Assembly: GCA_008638375.1 (NCBI GenBank)
Contig: CM018031.1
Location: 65,104,418 to 65,168,417 of the forward strand
DNA length: 64,000 nt
Reading direction: 5' to 3'
DNA from: Nyssa sinensis
Taxonomy: Eukaryota > Streptophyta > Magnoliopsida > Cornales > Nyssaceae
Under the pieces are notes generated by a model. The model worked only from the letters and a program-made list of their open reading frames with translations, had not been told where the DNA came from and ran no database searches. Made by a program: the position numbers and the translations under genes. Below are positions 23,110-35,603 of the stretch, piece by piece. The first letter of the stretch is position 1. Each line of letters starts with the position of its first letter.

Positions 23110-23160
23110 GAATATTAGACTGATCAAAAGAAAAAGAAAAAAAAGATATTAATAGTATGC
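22611..23160. other. Intergenic stretch with TA microsatellite
   Basis: No gene recognised. Poly-T/C-rich segment (about 23007-23068) and a TA run (about 23074-23105). Confidence 0.6.
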
Positions 23161-24428
23161 TGATAGTGGCATTATTATAAAGTTTGTTACACTTAGAAAA
23201 TACTTTTCTCTATTCTTTCTTTTTTCTTCTTCTCTTACAAACCTTAAAATCATACAAGCACTACATTTCAACTTGGTATCAAAGCTCAATCGAAACCAAT
23301 AACACCTCAAAAACACCACGGAAGATAGTAGAGCACAAGAAGGAGCAAAGTTACCCACTGATATCATCGTCGTTACGATGATGTCATGTTGACATTAGCA
23401 TTTTTCGGCAACGAGATTCTCATGATTGGGTTGCCACCTCCATCTGATTATCATGGTCATTTCTCCAAAAACATTTGAGGCCATTTGATGTAACTTTTCT
23501 ATTTTTGAATATTTTCATAAAAAATAAGGGTATTTTTTCAATCTACATTTTTTGCCATTTTTTGTCCTATTTGATGCTTAAATCCTATGCACAAGGGTGT
23601 GTCTAGGATTGTATTGTAGTGACCCACAACCATCTACGTGGTTTGTGCTTGAAAAAGAGAGGGTCAACTATTCTTGCACCGTGACTTGTTGGCGCGTTTG
23701 ATATTACAGATGTTGTGGTTTTGAAGGGACTTTTGGATTTAAACCTTGTTTTCTTTGACTCTGCATGTTGCTTCGAATTTGTTTCGGATCATCAGTTGGT
23801 TGTTGCTGGTTATTTGATTCTCTAATTTGTTAAGAAAAATGTGTTTGAGATTAGCTAAGTCTCTAGTAGCTCTGGTAGTGGTATGTTTTGGATCTAGATC
23901 TGCTTTATTGTTTATCAAGAGTAGAGGGAAGATGAGTTATATAGATGAAAAAATTGAGCTGTCCCACAAATTCTCTATTTGGTATATGGGATTCAGAGAA
24001 CTCTAATATCATGTCATGGCTTTTTGACTCTATACAGCCAAAGATCAGTAGTGGGTATCTTTTTCTGAGGACAACAAAGGAGATATGGAATTTAAATGCT
24101 GAGACTTATTCGAAGATGGAAAATGTCATTCAAATTTATGATTTGCGATGTATGATTCATGAGCTTAAACAAAGGAATATGACCTTAACTATGTACAGAA
24201 GCTATATTAGTATCACGTATTTCAGGCACATTATTCTTGTCACACACTGTGCTCCAAAGACTCGGGGTGACTCCTACACTCAAGAATAAAATATAGAGGA
24301 GTGTAATAATTACCAAAATTCCAACCTTCTACTTTAGAAAATACTCTTTCTCTATTCTTTCTTTTTTCTTCTTCTCTTCTCCTCTTCTCTTCTTATAAAC
24401 ACTAAAATTATACAAACACTACATTTCA
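23161..24428 (+). mobile_element. Short copia-type remnant with small LTR-like ends
   Basis: The segment ending at 23270 and the one at 24302-24428 share a block (AGAAAATACT, then TCTATTCTTTCTTTTTTCTT, then CACTACATTTCA). The first is followed by ACTTGGTATCAAAGCTC, an initiator-Met primer binding site, and the second is preceded by the purine tract ATAGAGGAG. So this looks like an element with about 110-127 bp LTRs. Its interior keeps only a gag fragment (23945-24289). No matching target duplication was found, so the outer limits are uncertain. Confidence 0.6.
23945..24289 (+). pseudogene. Copia gag fragment
   Basis: The frame contains WDSENSNIMSWLFDSIQPKI, TTKEIWNLNAETYSK and IYDLRCMIHELKQRNMTLT. 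These match the copia gag core (W..ENS.VMSWL.NSM.PEIS...LF..TAKEIWD...ETYS...N..QI.EL...L.ELKQG.M.V). It is truncated on both sides and runs straight into the 3' LTR-like end; pol is missing. Confidence 0.8.
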
Positions 24429-24460
<32 letters not shown>

Positions 24461-27080
24461 CGTGTATGTGCTTTATGTAGCAGTTAGAAAATTTGTTTTA
24501 AAACTTGAATCATGGATGTTGATGAATAAATGAAGAAGTTCTTATTTTTTATTTAATGACTTTGTTATTTTGATATCTTAATAATATTGTTGTGATTCGT
24601 ATGTTTTTATACAAATTTTGATTGAAATAATGTTAGATTTTTATTTTATGATCATATAAAAAAGTAAAATATAGGGTCATTCAGTCAAAGAAAAGTAGCA
24701 ATATTATTCATAGGTCCAAGCCTAAACAAAATTATCTAGAGGTCCCTCAATAACTTACAAATTATAAATCTATTTTTAATAAAATTTATATATTTGGACA
24801 CTACAAATCAATTAGCTAAACATCTATGACACCATAAACAAAACTTTATGTTAAAGTAAAGATGGGAAACCCCAAATCATGCATAGGCATGACACTCCAA
24901 ACTAAGTCTTCACCTGTCTCGCAATCATCTTTATAGAGTCCATCAGCAAAGAGTCCAAACATCCGTCTTCACCCCCAACACCAGATCAATTACCACCCAT
25001 GCCAACACAACCGCGATCATCACCATCGCAAGCCCTCATCCTCTATGGAAGAACGATGCATAAGATTTCAAAACCCACGCATAGCTTCGAATAAGGAGAT
25101 ACAACCTAATCATCCTCAACCATAGTCGTTCATCTTAGAGCTTCTTCGCCATTGGTCTCTGCAAAACGAACTCCATTGTTGAGCTTCTCAGATTGATTGC
25201 CACCCATGCCAACACCCATGCCAACCAATGAATATAACAGTCTCAATGCAGCGATATCTTCATCTGGGGTTTACCAAAAAGGATAGTGAGAAGCAAAGTA
25301 ATCTTAGAGGTTTAGTGTTTGAGAGTCAGAGGCTCGAAGTTGGCTTGCAACCCATGGGGAGAGCAAAATTCCTATAGAAGAGACGGCCATGGCAACACCG
25401 ATGATTTAAGGGGTTAGCAATTTTGGTCGATGGCGGGTTGGTGGCACTGAGAGACAAGAGATAATAATGTGTTACTAAATGGAAAGTGAGAGGTTGGGAA
25501 AGCAATGAGTTGGATTCAATTTACACGCAGCTAGGGTATTAATTGTCATATATAAAAAATTACAAGTGTCATGTCATCAAAATGGACCTGAGTTTAAAAA
25601 TAGAAACAATCTCGACTGTCCTCCAGCTCGAATTGAAAATGTGTGTGAATCTTACAACAATAAAAGATTGTTAAGAGGGACTTGAGACTAATTAGCCCTA
25701 ATATATATATATATATATATATATTCAATGTACCCCTAACATATTAGTGTCCCACTTTTTTTTAGAAATGTCGTGTCATATCGTATCCTACACATATCCT
25801 GTGTATGTGTTCCATGCTTCTTTACAGCACAATTGGCATCTTGGAAACACAAGGAGGTGTTTGGTTGACAACAGCTGGATATGTAACGATGCATAAATGT
25901 ATTTATGGTATTTCACTTTATGTGTTTCCTCTCAAAAGGTGTTTGGTTGACAACAATTGGACATGGAACAATGTGTAGATGTATGGAATTTCACTTAACG
26001 ATTTTTTATTATCAGGAAGCTCTATTCACTAATAAAACAATGACAAGAAGTGCTTCCTTATAGTCAATTGTAGTCACTATGGAAAAAAAATGTATTTTCC
26101 TTGTTCTTTATTACCTTTGCCTATTTTTGAAAACTATGGCTGAAAGGAAAAATAGTAGGACACCTTTGTTCCATAGGCTCTTCTAAATGTGTAAAGTGCC
26201 TTGGTCAGGCATCCATTAAATGGCTAAGGTGATGAATTATACGTCGAACAGGTCTGGTTGGACATGCACCCGGCAAGCATTTTTGGTATTTTAAATTTAA
26301 TACAATTGTACGTAAAATTCTCTTAAAATTTTATGACATGGTGGCTTTAAAGTAAGTGGAGTGCCCTCATTGAACACTCTATCTTACACTAGAAAATCAT
26401 CCAGGGAAAAAAGGGGATGAATATTAAGAAATGAGAATATTTAGCCATGCCCCTATGTCATTGGGTTTGATGATTTCATAAATCAACACCTTAAATATAT
26501 ATACACATCCCACATATGTACCCAAATCCATGTAACATGCTTGGACACTATGGACTATGGAATCAGAAACAGGTAACAAATAGCTTAAATCAGTTGTTAC
26601 ACATCCAAAGGGGGGGAAAAAAAGAAAGTAGGAAACAGAAAAGGGGAGAAAACCATATCTGCATGAAGATTGATGACTATCAATGGCTTAAGAAAGACAG
26701 ATTAACATACCTGCCTATTGAACATGGCACAAAAATTTCAATTGAAATACAGCCAAGATGTCAACGAAGTATGTTAGTTGTTCTAATATATAATGCAAAA
26801 AAGTTGCACATTGCTTGAATAATAAAAGATTTGCTTGGTTTTGTGAAACTGATTTGTAGGTAAGGTATCATCAGTTAGTTGAAAGATGCATCTTCTCAGG
26901 GCGTATTGAATTTAGTTGGTCTCCAAAAAAAGAATCTTGTAGCATTTTTCCCAAGGACGGCACATCCCGGCCCATTATGTTGCAATGTTCTGCTAATGGT
27001 TCTCAAAGCCAGCTTCGAAGAACATCATGGAGAGTAGAGGTAAAGTCACAACCTGACCCCTTATTAGATTCAAGCATCCC
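24429..27080. other. Intergenic, no gene recognised
   Basis: TA runs at about 24440-24462 and 25701-25724. An imperfect direct duplication beginning AGGTGTTTGGTTGACAACA occurs at about 25854 and 25937. The stretch 24860-25440 is less AT-rich but holds only short frames without recognisable similarity. Confidence 0.55.
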
Positions 27081-28758
27081 TCAATATTCCTTGTGTACAT
27101 TCCCTGCCATCTTCAGCTGCCCGTATATCTGGGAAAGAACTTCATATATCCTCTCAGATTTTGGATGTGATCTGTCTCCCGCACTGAATACATTAACTCT
27201 ATTATTCACTTCAATGGAACTCCCACCTGGCATCTTCTTAACACCTGTGTTTCTCATCACCTTCCTCATTGTCCCAGCTTCATTCCACCGACCAAGAGCA
27301 GCATATAAATTAGATAAAATTGTATAGTTTCCACTATTATGAGGCTCAACCTTGATCAGATTTTGTAAAGCTCGTTCCCCAAGCTCAACGTCACCATGGA
27401 TTTTACAGGCAGCAAGAAGGGACCCCCAAATAGCTTGGTTTGCATCAAAAGGCATCTCCCGAACTAATTCCTGTGCCTCTTGGAGGCAACCAGCACGTCC
27501 TAGTAAATTGATCATGCAGCCATAGTGCTCAATCTTTGGTTTGATCCCATATCTTAAATACATGCTGTTGAAATACCAGAGACCCTATTTCAACCAACCC
27601 AGCATGGCTACATGCAGAAAGGATAGCAATTAAAGTGATATCATTTGGCTTAATTCGACCATTCTCCATGCGAGTAAACATTTCGAGGGCTTCTCGTCCA
27701 AGCCCATGTAATGCCAGTCCCGCGATCATGGTTGTCCAAGTTATAACATTTTTATGCTTCAAGTTTTCAAAAACATCCACGGCCTTTATTATGTTACCTG
27801 ATTTTGCATACATGTCTATAAGAGCATTGCAAAGAGGTATTGTTTTATGTAATCCATGTATATGGATGTAGTCATGGATCCACTCCCCCAACTCGAGGGC
27901 CCCCAGTTGGGCACATGCTGAGAGCGCAGCCAACATCGCGACCTCATCAGGCTCCACTTTCTCAAGCTGCATTCGCCGGAAGATGACGATTGCCTCAGTT
28001 GACTGGTTCATCTGAGTATAGCCTGTAATCACAGCTGTCCAAGAAATCACATTCTTCTCGGGCATACGCTCAAACAAGTCCCGCGCACTGTCCACATCAC
28101 CAACCTTCGCATATCCAGCAACCATTGCATTCCAAAAGGCCACGTCTCTGAAACACATTCTGTCGAACAGCTTCCGTGCGTCGGAGATGCATCCACACAA
28201 TGAATACATTTGAACTAAAGCCGTTCCCACATGAACATCGCCATCTAAACCAGTGCGAATTGCTTGACCGTGAATCTCCCTCCCCACTTCGATCACGGAT
28301 AGACAGACAACGGCCTTCAAGGCAAATGGAAAGGTGTAAGTGTCGGATCGTAAGCCGGTGGCTCGAACTTTATTATAAAGAATGATGGCGACATTGGCAG
28401 AGTGTGGTTGACGAGAGAGAACCTTTATCATGGTATTGTAGAGGTAGATGTTTGGATGGGTTTTTTGAGTGAAGGCTGAATACCCGTGATCCAAAAAACC
28501 CAGGGCGGAGCAAGCATCGATGAATCTGCTAAGGAAGAGGTTGTCCTGATCAAGACCCCTAGGAACCATGAACCCATGGATTTGATACAAGTGCTTGGCG
28601 TTGGAGCACTGATTTAGAAAGGAGACGAAGAGGTCAGTTGCAGTTGAAGTTGTAGATACAAGGTGGTGGTAGCGTGTGTCTTTAAATAAGGAGTGAGGAG
28701 ATCTTGATAGAAAGGTCCGGAGCATTTGCTGCGTCAGTATCTGTGGTGAAATGAACAT
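27081..28758 (-). pseudogene. PLS/E-class pentatricopeptide repeat gene with one-base frameshift
   Basis: Organellar RNA-binding PPR protein, usually involved in C-to-U editing or transcript processing. It starts MFISPQILTQQMLRTFLS, a Ser/Arg/Thr-rich, acid-poor leader fitting a mitochondrial or plastid transit peptide. Repeats follow (for example NVISWTAVITGYTQ, NVITWTTMIAGLALHGLG), with a frame stop 45 bases past ACSHAGLVEIG. The downstream frame carries on perfectly with YGIKPKIEHYGCMINLLGRAG, then the E motifs (SGNYTILSNLYAALGRWNEA, GSSIEVNNRVN) to a TAA near 27081. There is no DYW domain. The break is one extra base in the stretch at about 27577-27582, where the family has a WYFNSM-type sequence. 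It could be a true lesion or a base-call error; otherwise the gene looks intact at about 560 residues and intronless. The remembered likeness is to At5g56310. Confidence 0.85.
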
Positions 28759-30139
28759 ATTGAAGGGAAATGATTCATTATAGAACTACTTGTTTCTTAC
28801 TGTGCGGCTTTTGTTTTAAAACAAGAGAATAAATGAAAACAAAGAAGTCACCTATAATTCTTTGTGCTTCGGCTTCATGGCTGTGTCCATGAACAAAGAA
28901 AAAACAAAAGTTTTTTATTCCACAAAGAGCATACAACGGTAATTGCACAAACTTTTCTTTCTACTCAGGAGCCGCGATATTTTGAAAAGAAATTTGCAAT
29001 GTCAACATGTTTTAAAAGTGTTTTGAAAACCCGTGTTTAGTAACAAAAAAGTGTGTATTAAAAGCAATTTTAAATAAAAGTGCGGTTAATGAAAGCGTTT
29101 TCAACTTGAAAGGCGCTCTTTGTTGAAAGCACTTTTGTTTTAAATGTACTCTTTTTGAAGGTATTTTAATTTAAAAACACTTTTTATGAAAGCGCTTTCA
29201 TAATGAAAGTGCAAACTCTTTACTTTCAAACCCTTCTATGATTACTCATTATTGAATAGATTGTGACTTATCGAACCCTACCCACGGAGTATATTGATGG
29301 TGAGCCGGAGTGATACGGCATATCGAATTAGTCTATCAATCTCAGTCAGCGAAGTTCTAATTTGCCAGTCGTAGAAGTGGAATATACTGATTTGAATATG
29401 AACTATGATCGAAATTGAAACATCGAATTATGATTTTGGATTGAACTATGATGTTGATTTTGAACTATAACTATGTTATTGAACCATGAAATTGAATCAA
29501 AACTATGATTGAACTGTTTTATTATTCATCGTTACTAAACCTTGTTATTGATCATTGATTTACGATTTTTATTGAATTGAGATTTATTAAAAGTGAATTT
29601 GATACCATTCTCTTATTTGTTATGATTTGAGATGACGTATTCTAATGATATATGATCACTGACATTTTAGTATTGAGTTATATAGTAGTTTTGAAACCCT
29701 TGACATACAGGAATTACTCACGAGCTTCGTAAAGTTCATATGAATTTTTTCTAATATATTTTAGGTAACGATACTGGCAAGAAAATAGCAAGTCTAGTCA
29801 GGGTAGCTGAGAGCTTATAAAACTATTAACCCTTTTTGTATTAGGATTTTTGTTAGACATGATATAGATACTTTTGGTAATCATGGGATGTATATTCTAA
29901 TATGATGTCAGCTGATTTTGAAAATTTACATCATGTACTTTTGTAATTACTATGAGATATATATATATATATATATATATATAAATGACTGACATTAAGA
30001 TAATCATTGTATGAGATGCATATTGATGGCTTCCGCAAAAGAAACATAATTTTATTCTACTGTGTCTGACTAAATGGGAACTATTAAGATATTATGATCA
30101 TTGAAAAAGGCATCGGTGGCTGATCACGAACCCCTTATC
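28759..30139. other. PPR upstream region and possible gypsy LTR remnant
   Basis: 28759-28960 would hold the PPR promoter; no clear TATA. 28980-29220 has several palindromic AAAGCGCTTT-like motifs, possibly an old MITE. About 29230-29950 resembles the 3' half of a large gypsy LTR: it shares the CAGGAATTACTCAC(G/A)AGCTT segment with 53686-53705, followed in both by AGGTAA(C/A). A TA run lies at 29957-29983. Confidence 0.4.
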
Positions 30140-32356
30140 TGCATAGGCCAGATTCTAGGTTCCTGACAATCCAGAGGTTGATCATTGTAGGGATCCACTT
30201 AAGGGTCTGTCATGTCAATGTATGAAACCTCTCTTTGAAGCATATTCAATTCATCTCTAATTGACATCTTCACAACAAGTTGCCAATCTTGTTCTTGCGA
30301 TGAGGCTTGCACATACCAAACTTGTTCTACCTAGGATGCCAAAATGAAATGTTCATCTCCCACGCGATTTTCTCTATATAGTAAATGTTTAAAGTTAATA
30401 AGAGTGAAATTAAATTCATCTTGCCTTTTTTCAATGTTATTATCAACCCAATCACACTTAAACAAGAGAAATTTGTTGTCATTAGTGTAGCAGATTTCAA
30501 TTATATCCGTTAACACTCCACAAAAACTAACATCGCCTAATCGTGGGTTTCTATCTCTCGAACTTACAAAACTCATTGTATTTGCTCTTAACATAACTCC
30601 ACTATTTTGAGTTTTTTTTTTCTTATCATAATTTTTTGTGTGAAATCTGAATCCATTTATAATATATCTCGTATATTTCCTTCCCCACTGGTCAGGACCC
30701 ATAACCAATATTTCAACTTCAGGTGATAACAGGGCTTTTTCTATATTTTTCAAATGGTTAACCTACAATTTTGGGGGAAAAAAATTAACAACTAAGTCAA
30801 AACAAGATATGTATAAAATTATAATATATGTGTATGTATTCTTACATGATCCATAAACCATGCGTGAAATGTTTCATTATGAATACGACAAATTAGGTGT
30901 TCTGCTGCACGGGGTGTTTGTTTCCTAAGCAATGCAATATGTTCCCTACATATACCAATGATAAGTATACCATGATTATATTATAATGTATTCTTATTCA
31001 TATAAAATAGAATAATTGAGATGTGACTTACTCTCTGAATGGGGTGACTGTATTGGAGTTCACTAACACATATTGATGTGTTTGTGCCTATGTAATGTGA
31101 TCAAGAAAAAATGACTTTCCATTCCCTAACCCTTGACCTAATTTCTCACTGCCATCACAATTTCTAATTGGACAATTGGACTTAGTTTCAGTATCATCTA
31201 AGTACTTTCTACAGAAACTTATATATGCATTCTTCAACTAAGTACCCTTCAGCAATGGAACCCTCAAGATGAGCTTGATGACTCACATACTTTTTAATGT
31301 CAACAAAAACCTAAACACACAAATATTAAATTAAAAAACCATATGAATGATGGATGTCTGAATTAATTAAAAAAAATATATGTTTACAAGTCAAAAAGTA
31401 ATATATCGCTCAAGAGGATACATCCAATGATAGTGTACTAGTCCAACAATTTTTGCCTCTTCTGCTAAATAACAGGTAAATGTTCCATTATATTAAAGAA
31501 AGCTGGTGAAAATATCTTTTCAAGATGGCAGAGTATTAATGCAATATGATCTTGAAGAAATTTGAATTCATTTACAATCGATACCTTCGAACACAATTAC
31601 CTAAAAAATTGCATAATTCAATCAAGGATTGACTGACATTATTTGGCAATGATCTTCAAACTACTAAAGGAAGTAGTTGTTGCATTAAAATATGACTGTC
31701 ATGGCTCTTAAGTCCAAAAATAACACAATTCTTTAAACTCACATATCGGGAAATGTTTGATGCGTAACCATCTGGAATTCTGATATTTTTTAGTAGTTTA
31801 CAAAATATATGTTTATGCTCATTGTTCATTCTAAAACTTGCAGAAGGTAAGAAGACTTTTTCTGACCCTTGGGTTTGAGGATGCAATGATTCTCTAATAC
31901 CCATGGCTTCAAGGTTTTGTCGAGCTTTCAAATTGTCTTTTGTTCTTCTTGTTACGCCTAACAATGTAAACAATATATTATCGCACACATTTTTCTCAAT
32001 ATGCATCACATCAAGATTGTGGCGAATTAGATTATGCTCCCTTTATGGTAACTCAAAGAATATACTTTTCTTCTTCCACTACTTTTTCCAATCCGAAGTA
32101 TCATCATTTCGAAAGATACTTTATCATTTCGAAATTTATGATTTTAAGGTAAGAATCGACAATGACCGCAATAACAAAACTTTCCTCCATGCACCAACCA
32201 TTTTGATCGAGTGTTCTTATTACAACAAGGACATGCATATCTGCCTTTTGTGCTCCATCCTGACAAGTTTGCATATGTAGGAAAGTCACTTATTATCCAC
32301 ATCAATGCAGCATGCATGCAAAACATCTGTTTGCTTGATACATCATAAGTAAGTAC
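30140..32356 (-). mobile_element. CACTA (En/Spm) transposase remnant, 3' part
   Basis: On the minus strand the order is: tnp2/Transposase_21 core (32356-32104: ALMWIISDFPTYANLSGWST, then ACPCCNKNTRS and GKFCYCGHCRFLP, in two frames); the continuing tnp2/DUF4218 region (32009-31656: MHIEKNVCDNILFTLLG, DGYASNISRYV, FGLKSHDSHILMQQLLP); decayed DUF4218 (about 31480-31200); and DUF4216 (30753-30331: NGFRFHTKNYD, TQNSGVM, FKCDWVDNN). A short tail continues to about 30140 (VEQVWYVQASSQEQDWQL). Multiple stops and frameshifts. The upstream part continues at 35604 on the far side of solo LTR A. Confidence 0.9.
30331..30753 (-). pseudogene. CACTA DUF4216 domain
   Basis: 140-residue frame: YTRYIINGFRFHTKNYDKKK, TQNSGVMLRANTMSF, FCGVLTDIIEICYTNDNKFL, FKCDWVDNN, NFKHLLYRENRVGDEHFILAS. 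All match the DUF4216 domain at the C-terminus of plant En/Spm proteins. The best-preserved part of the element. Confidence 0.9.
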
Positions 32357-35300
32357 TGTTACGACCCGAAACCCACCTTATGCAGATCTCGTGTCGTAGG
32401 GCCGACCCAATGGCCGTCCCTACTTTTTTCATTCTTGTATCAATGATAACAATGAATAATGTAAACATAACATTAAATTGCAGAAGTCTTAATACAAAAT
32501 ATTGTTCAATGACTGAAAAATGTAACTAACATAATTAAACTTAAAACCACTTTTAGGTAGTGAGTACATGGGAGAGACTATATTATTCTATCATGCTCCT
32601 CAACTATCTCTTTACGCTCCTGGACTCCTACCGGGGTTCTGTAGCAATCTCACCTGAAAAATAGTAAGTTGGGGTAAGCTAACAAAGCTTAGTAAGTAAA
32701 AGTCTATCTCCAATACAGGTCAGGGTTAACATAGAAACATATATACTCATAGGGTGAACATGATAGCCAATCATAAAAACAGTTGCAGTTAATGGTAAAA
32801 ATGCCACAATGGCCAATGAATAATAAGGCACAATAAACAAGTATGAGTAATGGTATAGCATGAATATGAAAAAAGCTCAATAATCACAATCGACATAAAT
32901 ATACTACCACAACAATTCGGTCACAGTCAAGTCCAATAAATAAGGAAACTATCAACATAGAACTATTCACAGGGAAATGAAAACATCCTATGAATCCAAT
33001 AAACGTCAATATACCAGTCAAACATGAGTGATGCATTTACTCTATTCAGGGTTTGGCAGACCTTCGATCTTTTGGGGGCCCGGCATACCCCTCTTAACAT
33101 GAATGCATATAAAATGCCCTTATAACTCACTGCATAAAAATGCCATCATTGCCATGTGTCCGTTCACTGACTTGACTTGTAGGTCCTATTAATCGACCCG
33201 TAGGTCCTGTCAATCAGATAGCATCGGATGGATATTGTGACTGAGCACAAAATTTGACATTTATCATAAATTAGGATTCTATCGTAATTCTATAAGAAAT
33301 GCACAAAGTATGGAATATCATACAGTAATCATACAACAATAGGCATTTCAAGGCACAATACAACAAAGCAATCAGTAGATAACAGTCAATAAGTATCCAC
33401 CAGAGAGAACAATATCGATGGTGGGACAATAGCAATTGCTACGTATATGAGTACGAAATTTTGGCAGTAATAGAAAGAATGTGGCTTGAAAAATCACGTA
33501 TAAGAGATAGGAGTTTGCTTACCTTTAATTCGTACGATCTACTTTAGTACTCCATAACTTTCTCTTTTTCCTTTGATTTGCCTATACAACAATAAACATG
33601 TCTTAGTTCTAATGTCATTTATCAATTTATACACCTCGTTACTCTACGTATCTCTTTTACTAATTTAGACTCTACCATTGGGTTCGGGGTGTCGAAGAAA
33701 GTCAGTTTACGGTTTCACGATTTTCAATTTGAACTTCTATACCGGAAAGGCAAAATGGTCATTTTTTGTCTATTTTTTGGGTTCTGTTTTCATAATTTGG
33801 ACTTCACCGTTGAGTCCAGACTGATTTGAAATAATAACATTTCACTATTTACTTAATTCAATCGGAGTCCGTTTGACTCCTCTTTGACTCAGGGGTATTT
33901 TGGTCATTTTGGCGTATCTACGGGTATTTATTTTTTAGGACTTCGTCTCATGGAAAAAACCTCACCATTGGATCCGAAGGTCCAAAATAGTAGATTTACA
34001 CTATTTATTGGACTAATTTGCATATCGAAATTTAATTTGATAATTAACTAATTTATTAAATTAATTAAATGTAACTAATATATATATTATTTGGGCCCAA
34101 ACAGATCACATGTGCCTTAGTGGCACAGTGGTCCATGCTTCTAAAATTTATCCCCAAGTCTTGGGTTCAAGTCGTAGGGGCAGCAGCCTCTGCGTATTTT
34201 TTTTTTCTTTACAATTTACAGCCAAATTGTGGATTCACATTAAAATAGGGGTAGAATAACCTTGTCCCCAAACAAAATTTAATTTAATTCCTTACTCTAA
34301 TATCCAAACAACCCCCTTACTTATTTAACTTAAGACACAATGACACAGTAGGATTTTAGGTTTTCTACGGGTGGGTCGGGTCTGACCCGAACTCGCACCA
34401 GGCCCTAACCCGCAACCCATTCTGGTTTTCTTCTCCGTTTCTCTGGTCGTCTCCCCCAGCAACGGTGACTCGTCGACAGTCATATTATTTACTTTTCTCA
34501 GTGGGATTTAATTCCACTTTCAAGGGGGATCTTATAGCTACGGTTTAACAAGAATTTGGTGGGACTTTGGGCTGCCGAAATTGCCATAGCAGTGGCTTTT
34601 TCGGCCACGGGCGGTTTTCCAGCGAGTTGGAATTCTCTTTTATTTCATGCAAATTTTCTACTGTTTTAAGCCAAAACAACTTCTACATGATTTCTGCACT
34701 TGATAAGAATAATTCCTAAGCATTTAAACTAAGTTTCATGCAATAAAATCATAATAACCAAATTATCATAAAAACTTATAAATCCGTTTTTCCTACTAAT
34801 TTCTTCACCAATTTTCAGTTATTCTTTTTGCATAATTTTTCTTTTAGACTCAGCTACATAGCCATATGGTTTTTAACATGAATCATACTCTAAAAATTTA
34901 AAAACAGAAAATGATACATTCAAGGATTTTCTCACCTTTTTCTGTCGTACGTTCTTTCTCCCTACTTTTGATTCCTTGCAATATCTCTCAGTACCCTTGG
35001 TTGTTCAGTTCCTCCTTCTTTTTCTTCTGATTTCTCTCAACTTCTAACCCTTTCTTTTATGGCCAAAATCAACGCCCTCTCCCACAGTTTCCTTTTCTCT
35101 TTCTCCTTCATTGACCTTCCTTTTCCGTTTCCATAACTCCCCTCATTCCCTCTTTTAAATATGGGAGTTACGAGCCTTATGGTCAACTATATATATATAT
35201 ATATATGTATAGTTTACTTTATATATATATATATATACTATGCATCCTTATGTATATATAGTTAGTGGCATGTATATATATATATATATATATACATCTA

Positions 35301-35598
35301 CATATGTATACTTATATTTCCATGTACATATATTTTTATTTATATTTATTTTGATTTTGATTTTCTTGTTTTATTTTATTTCCCTTTTATTTTTCTTTTT
35401 ATTCTATTTTACTTATTTTAAATTTTATTTTTATTTCGGTATTCGTTTATCGCAATACCGGGCATCGCCCGGTATTATCCGTACTTTTGAAACTATTGAT
35501 ATTCTAAACCATCAATTTCATTCAATATTATAACAGAAAGCCCTAAAGGCTCGGGTCTACATGGCTCACTCGGTTACAATTTAGGTTAGGGTATTACA
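32357..35598 (-). mobile_element. Solo LTR A of a large-LTR Ty3-gypsy family, inserted in the CACTA element
   Basis: On the plus strand begins TGTTACGACCCGAAACCC and ends AGGGTATTACA, flanked by the perfect duplication AGTAC (32352-32356 and 35599-35603). At 3242 bp with no pol inside, it is a solo LTR. Orientation is set by comparison with the element at 43055-48981, where the TGTAATACCC end follows the polypurine tract. It splits the CACTA protein between GVDGVL and TYDVSSKQMF. It contains a tRNA-like module (34112-34206), TA runs (35193-35295) and TATA-rich ends. Confidence 0.9.
34112..34206 (+). other. tRNA-like pol III module in solo LTR A (antisense to the LTR)
   Basis: A box TGGCACAGTGG (34120-34130, fits TRGCNNAGYGG), B box GGTTCAAGTCG (about 34164-34174, 9 of 11 to GGTTCGANTCC), spacing like a tRNA gene, then a T-run at about 34197-34206 that could end pol III transcription. 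No foldable mature tRNA is claimed. Confidence 0.55.
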
Positions 35599-35603
35599 AG
35601 TAC

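Noticed and set aside
24670..25690. Possible Mutator-like element with long inverted ends (GTCCCTC blocks)
   Set aside because: Only short imperfect similarity between the two ends and no 9 bp duplication could be found.
26977..27327. 116-codon plus-strand frame
   Set aside because: Its right part is antisense to the PPR gene E-motif region, which explains its openness.
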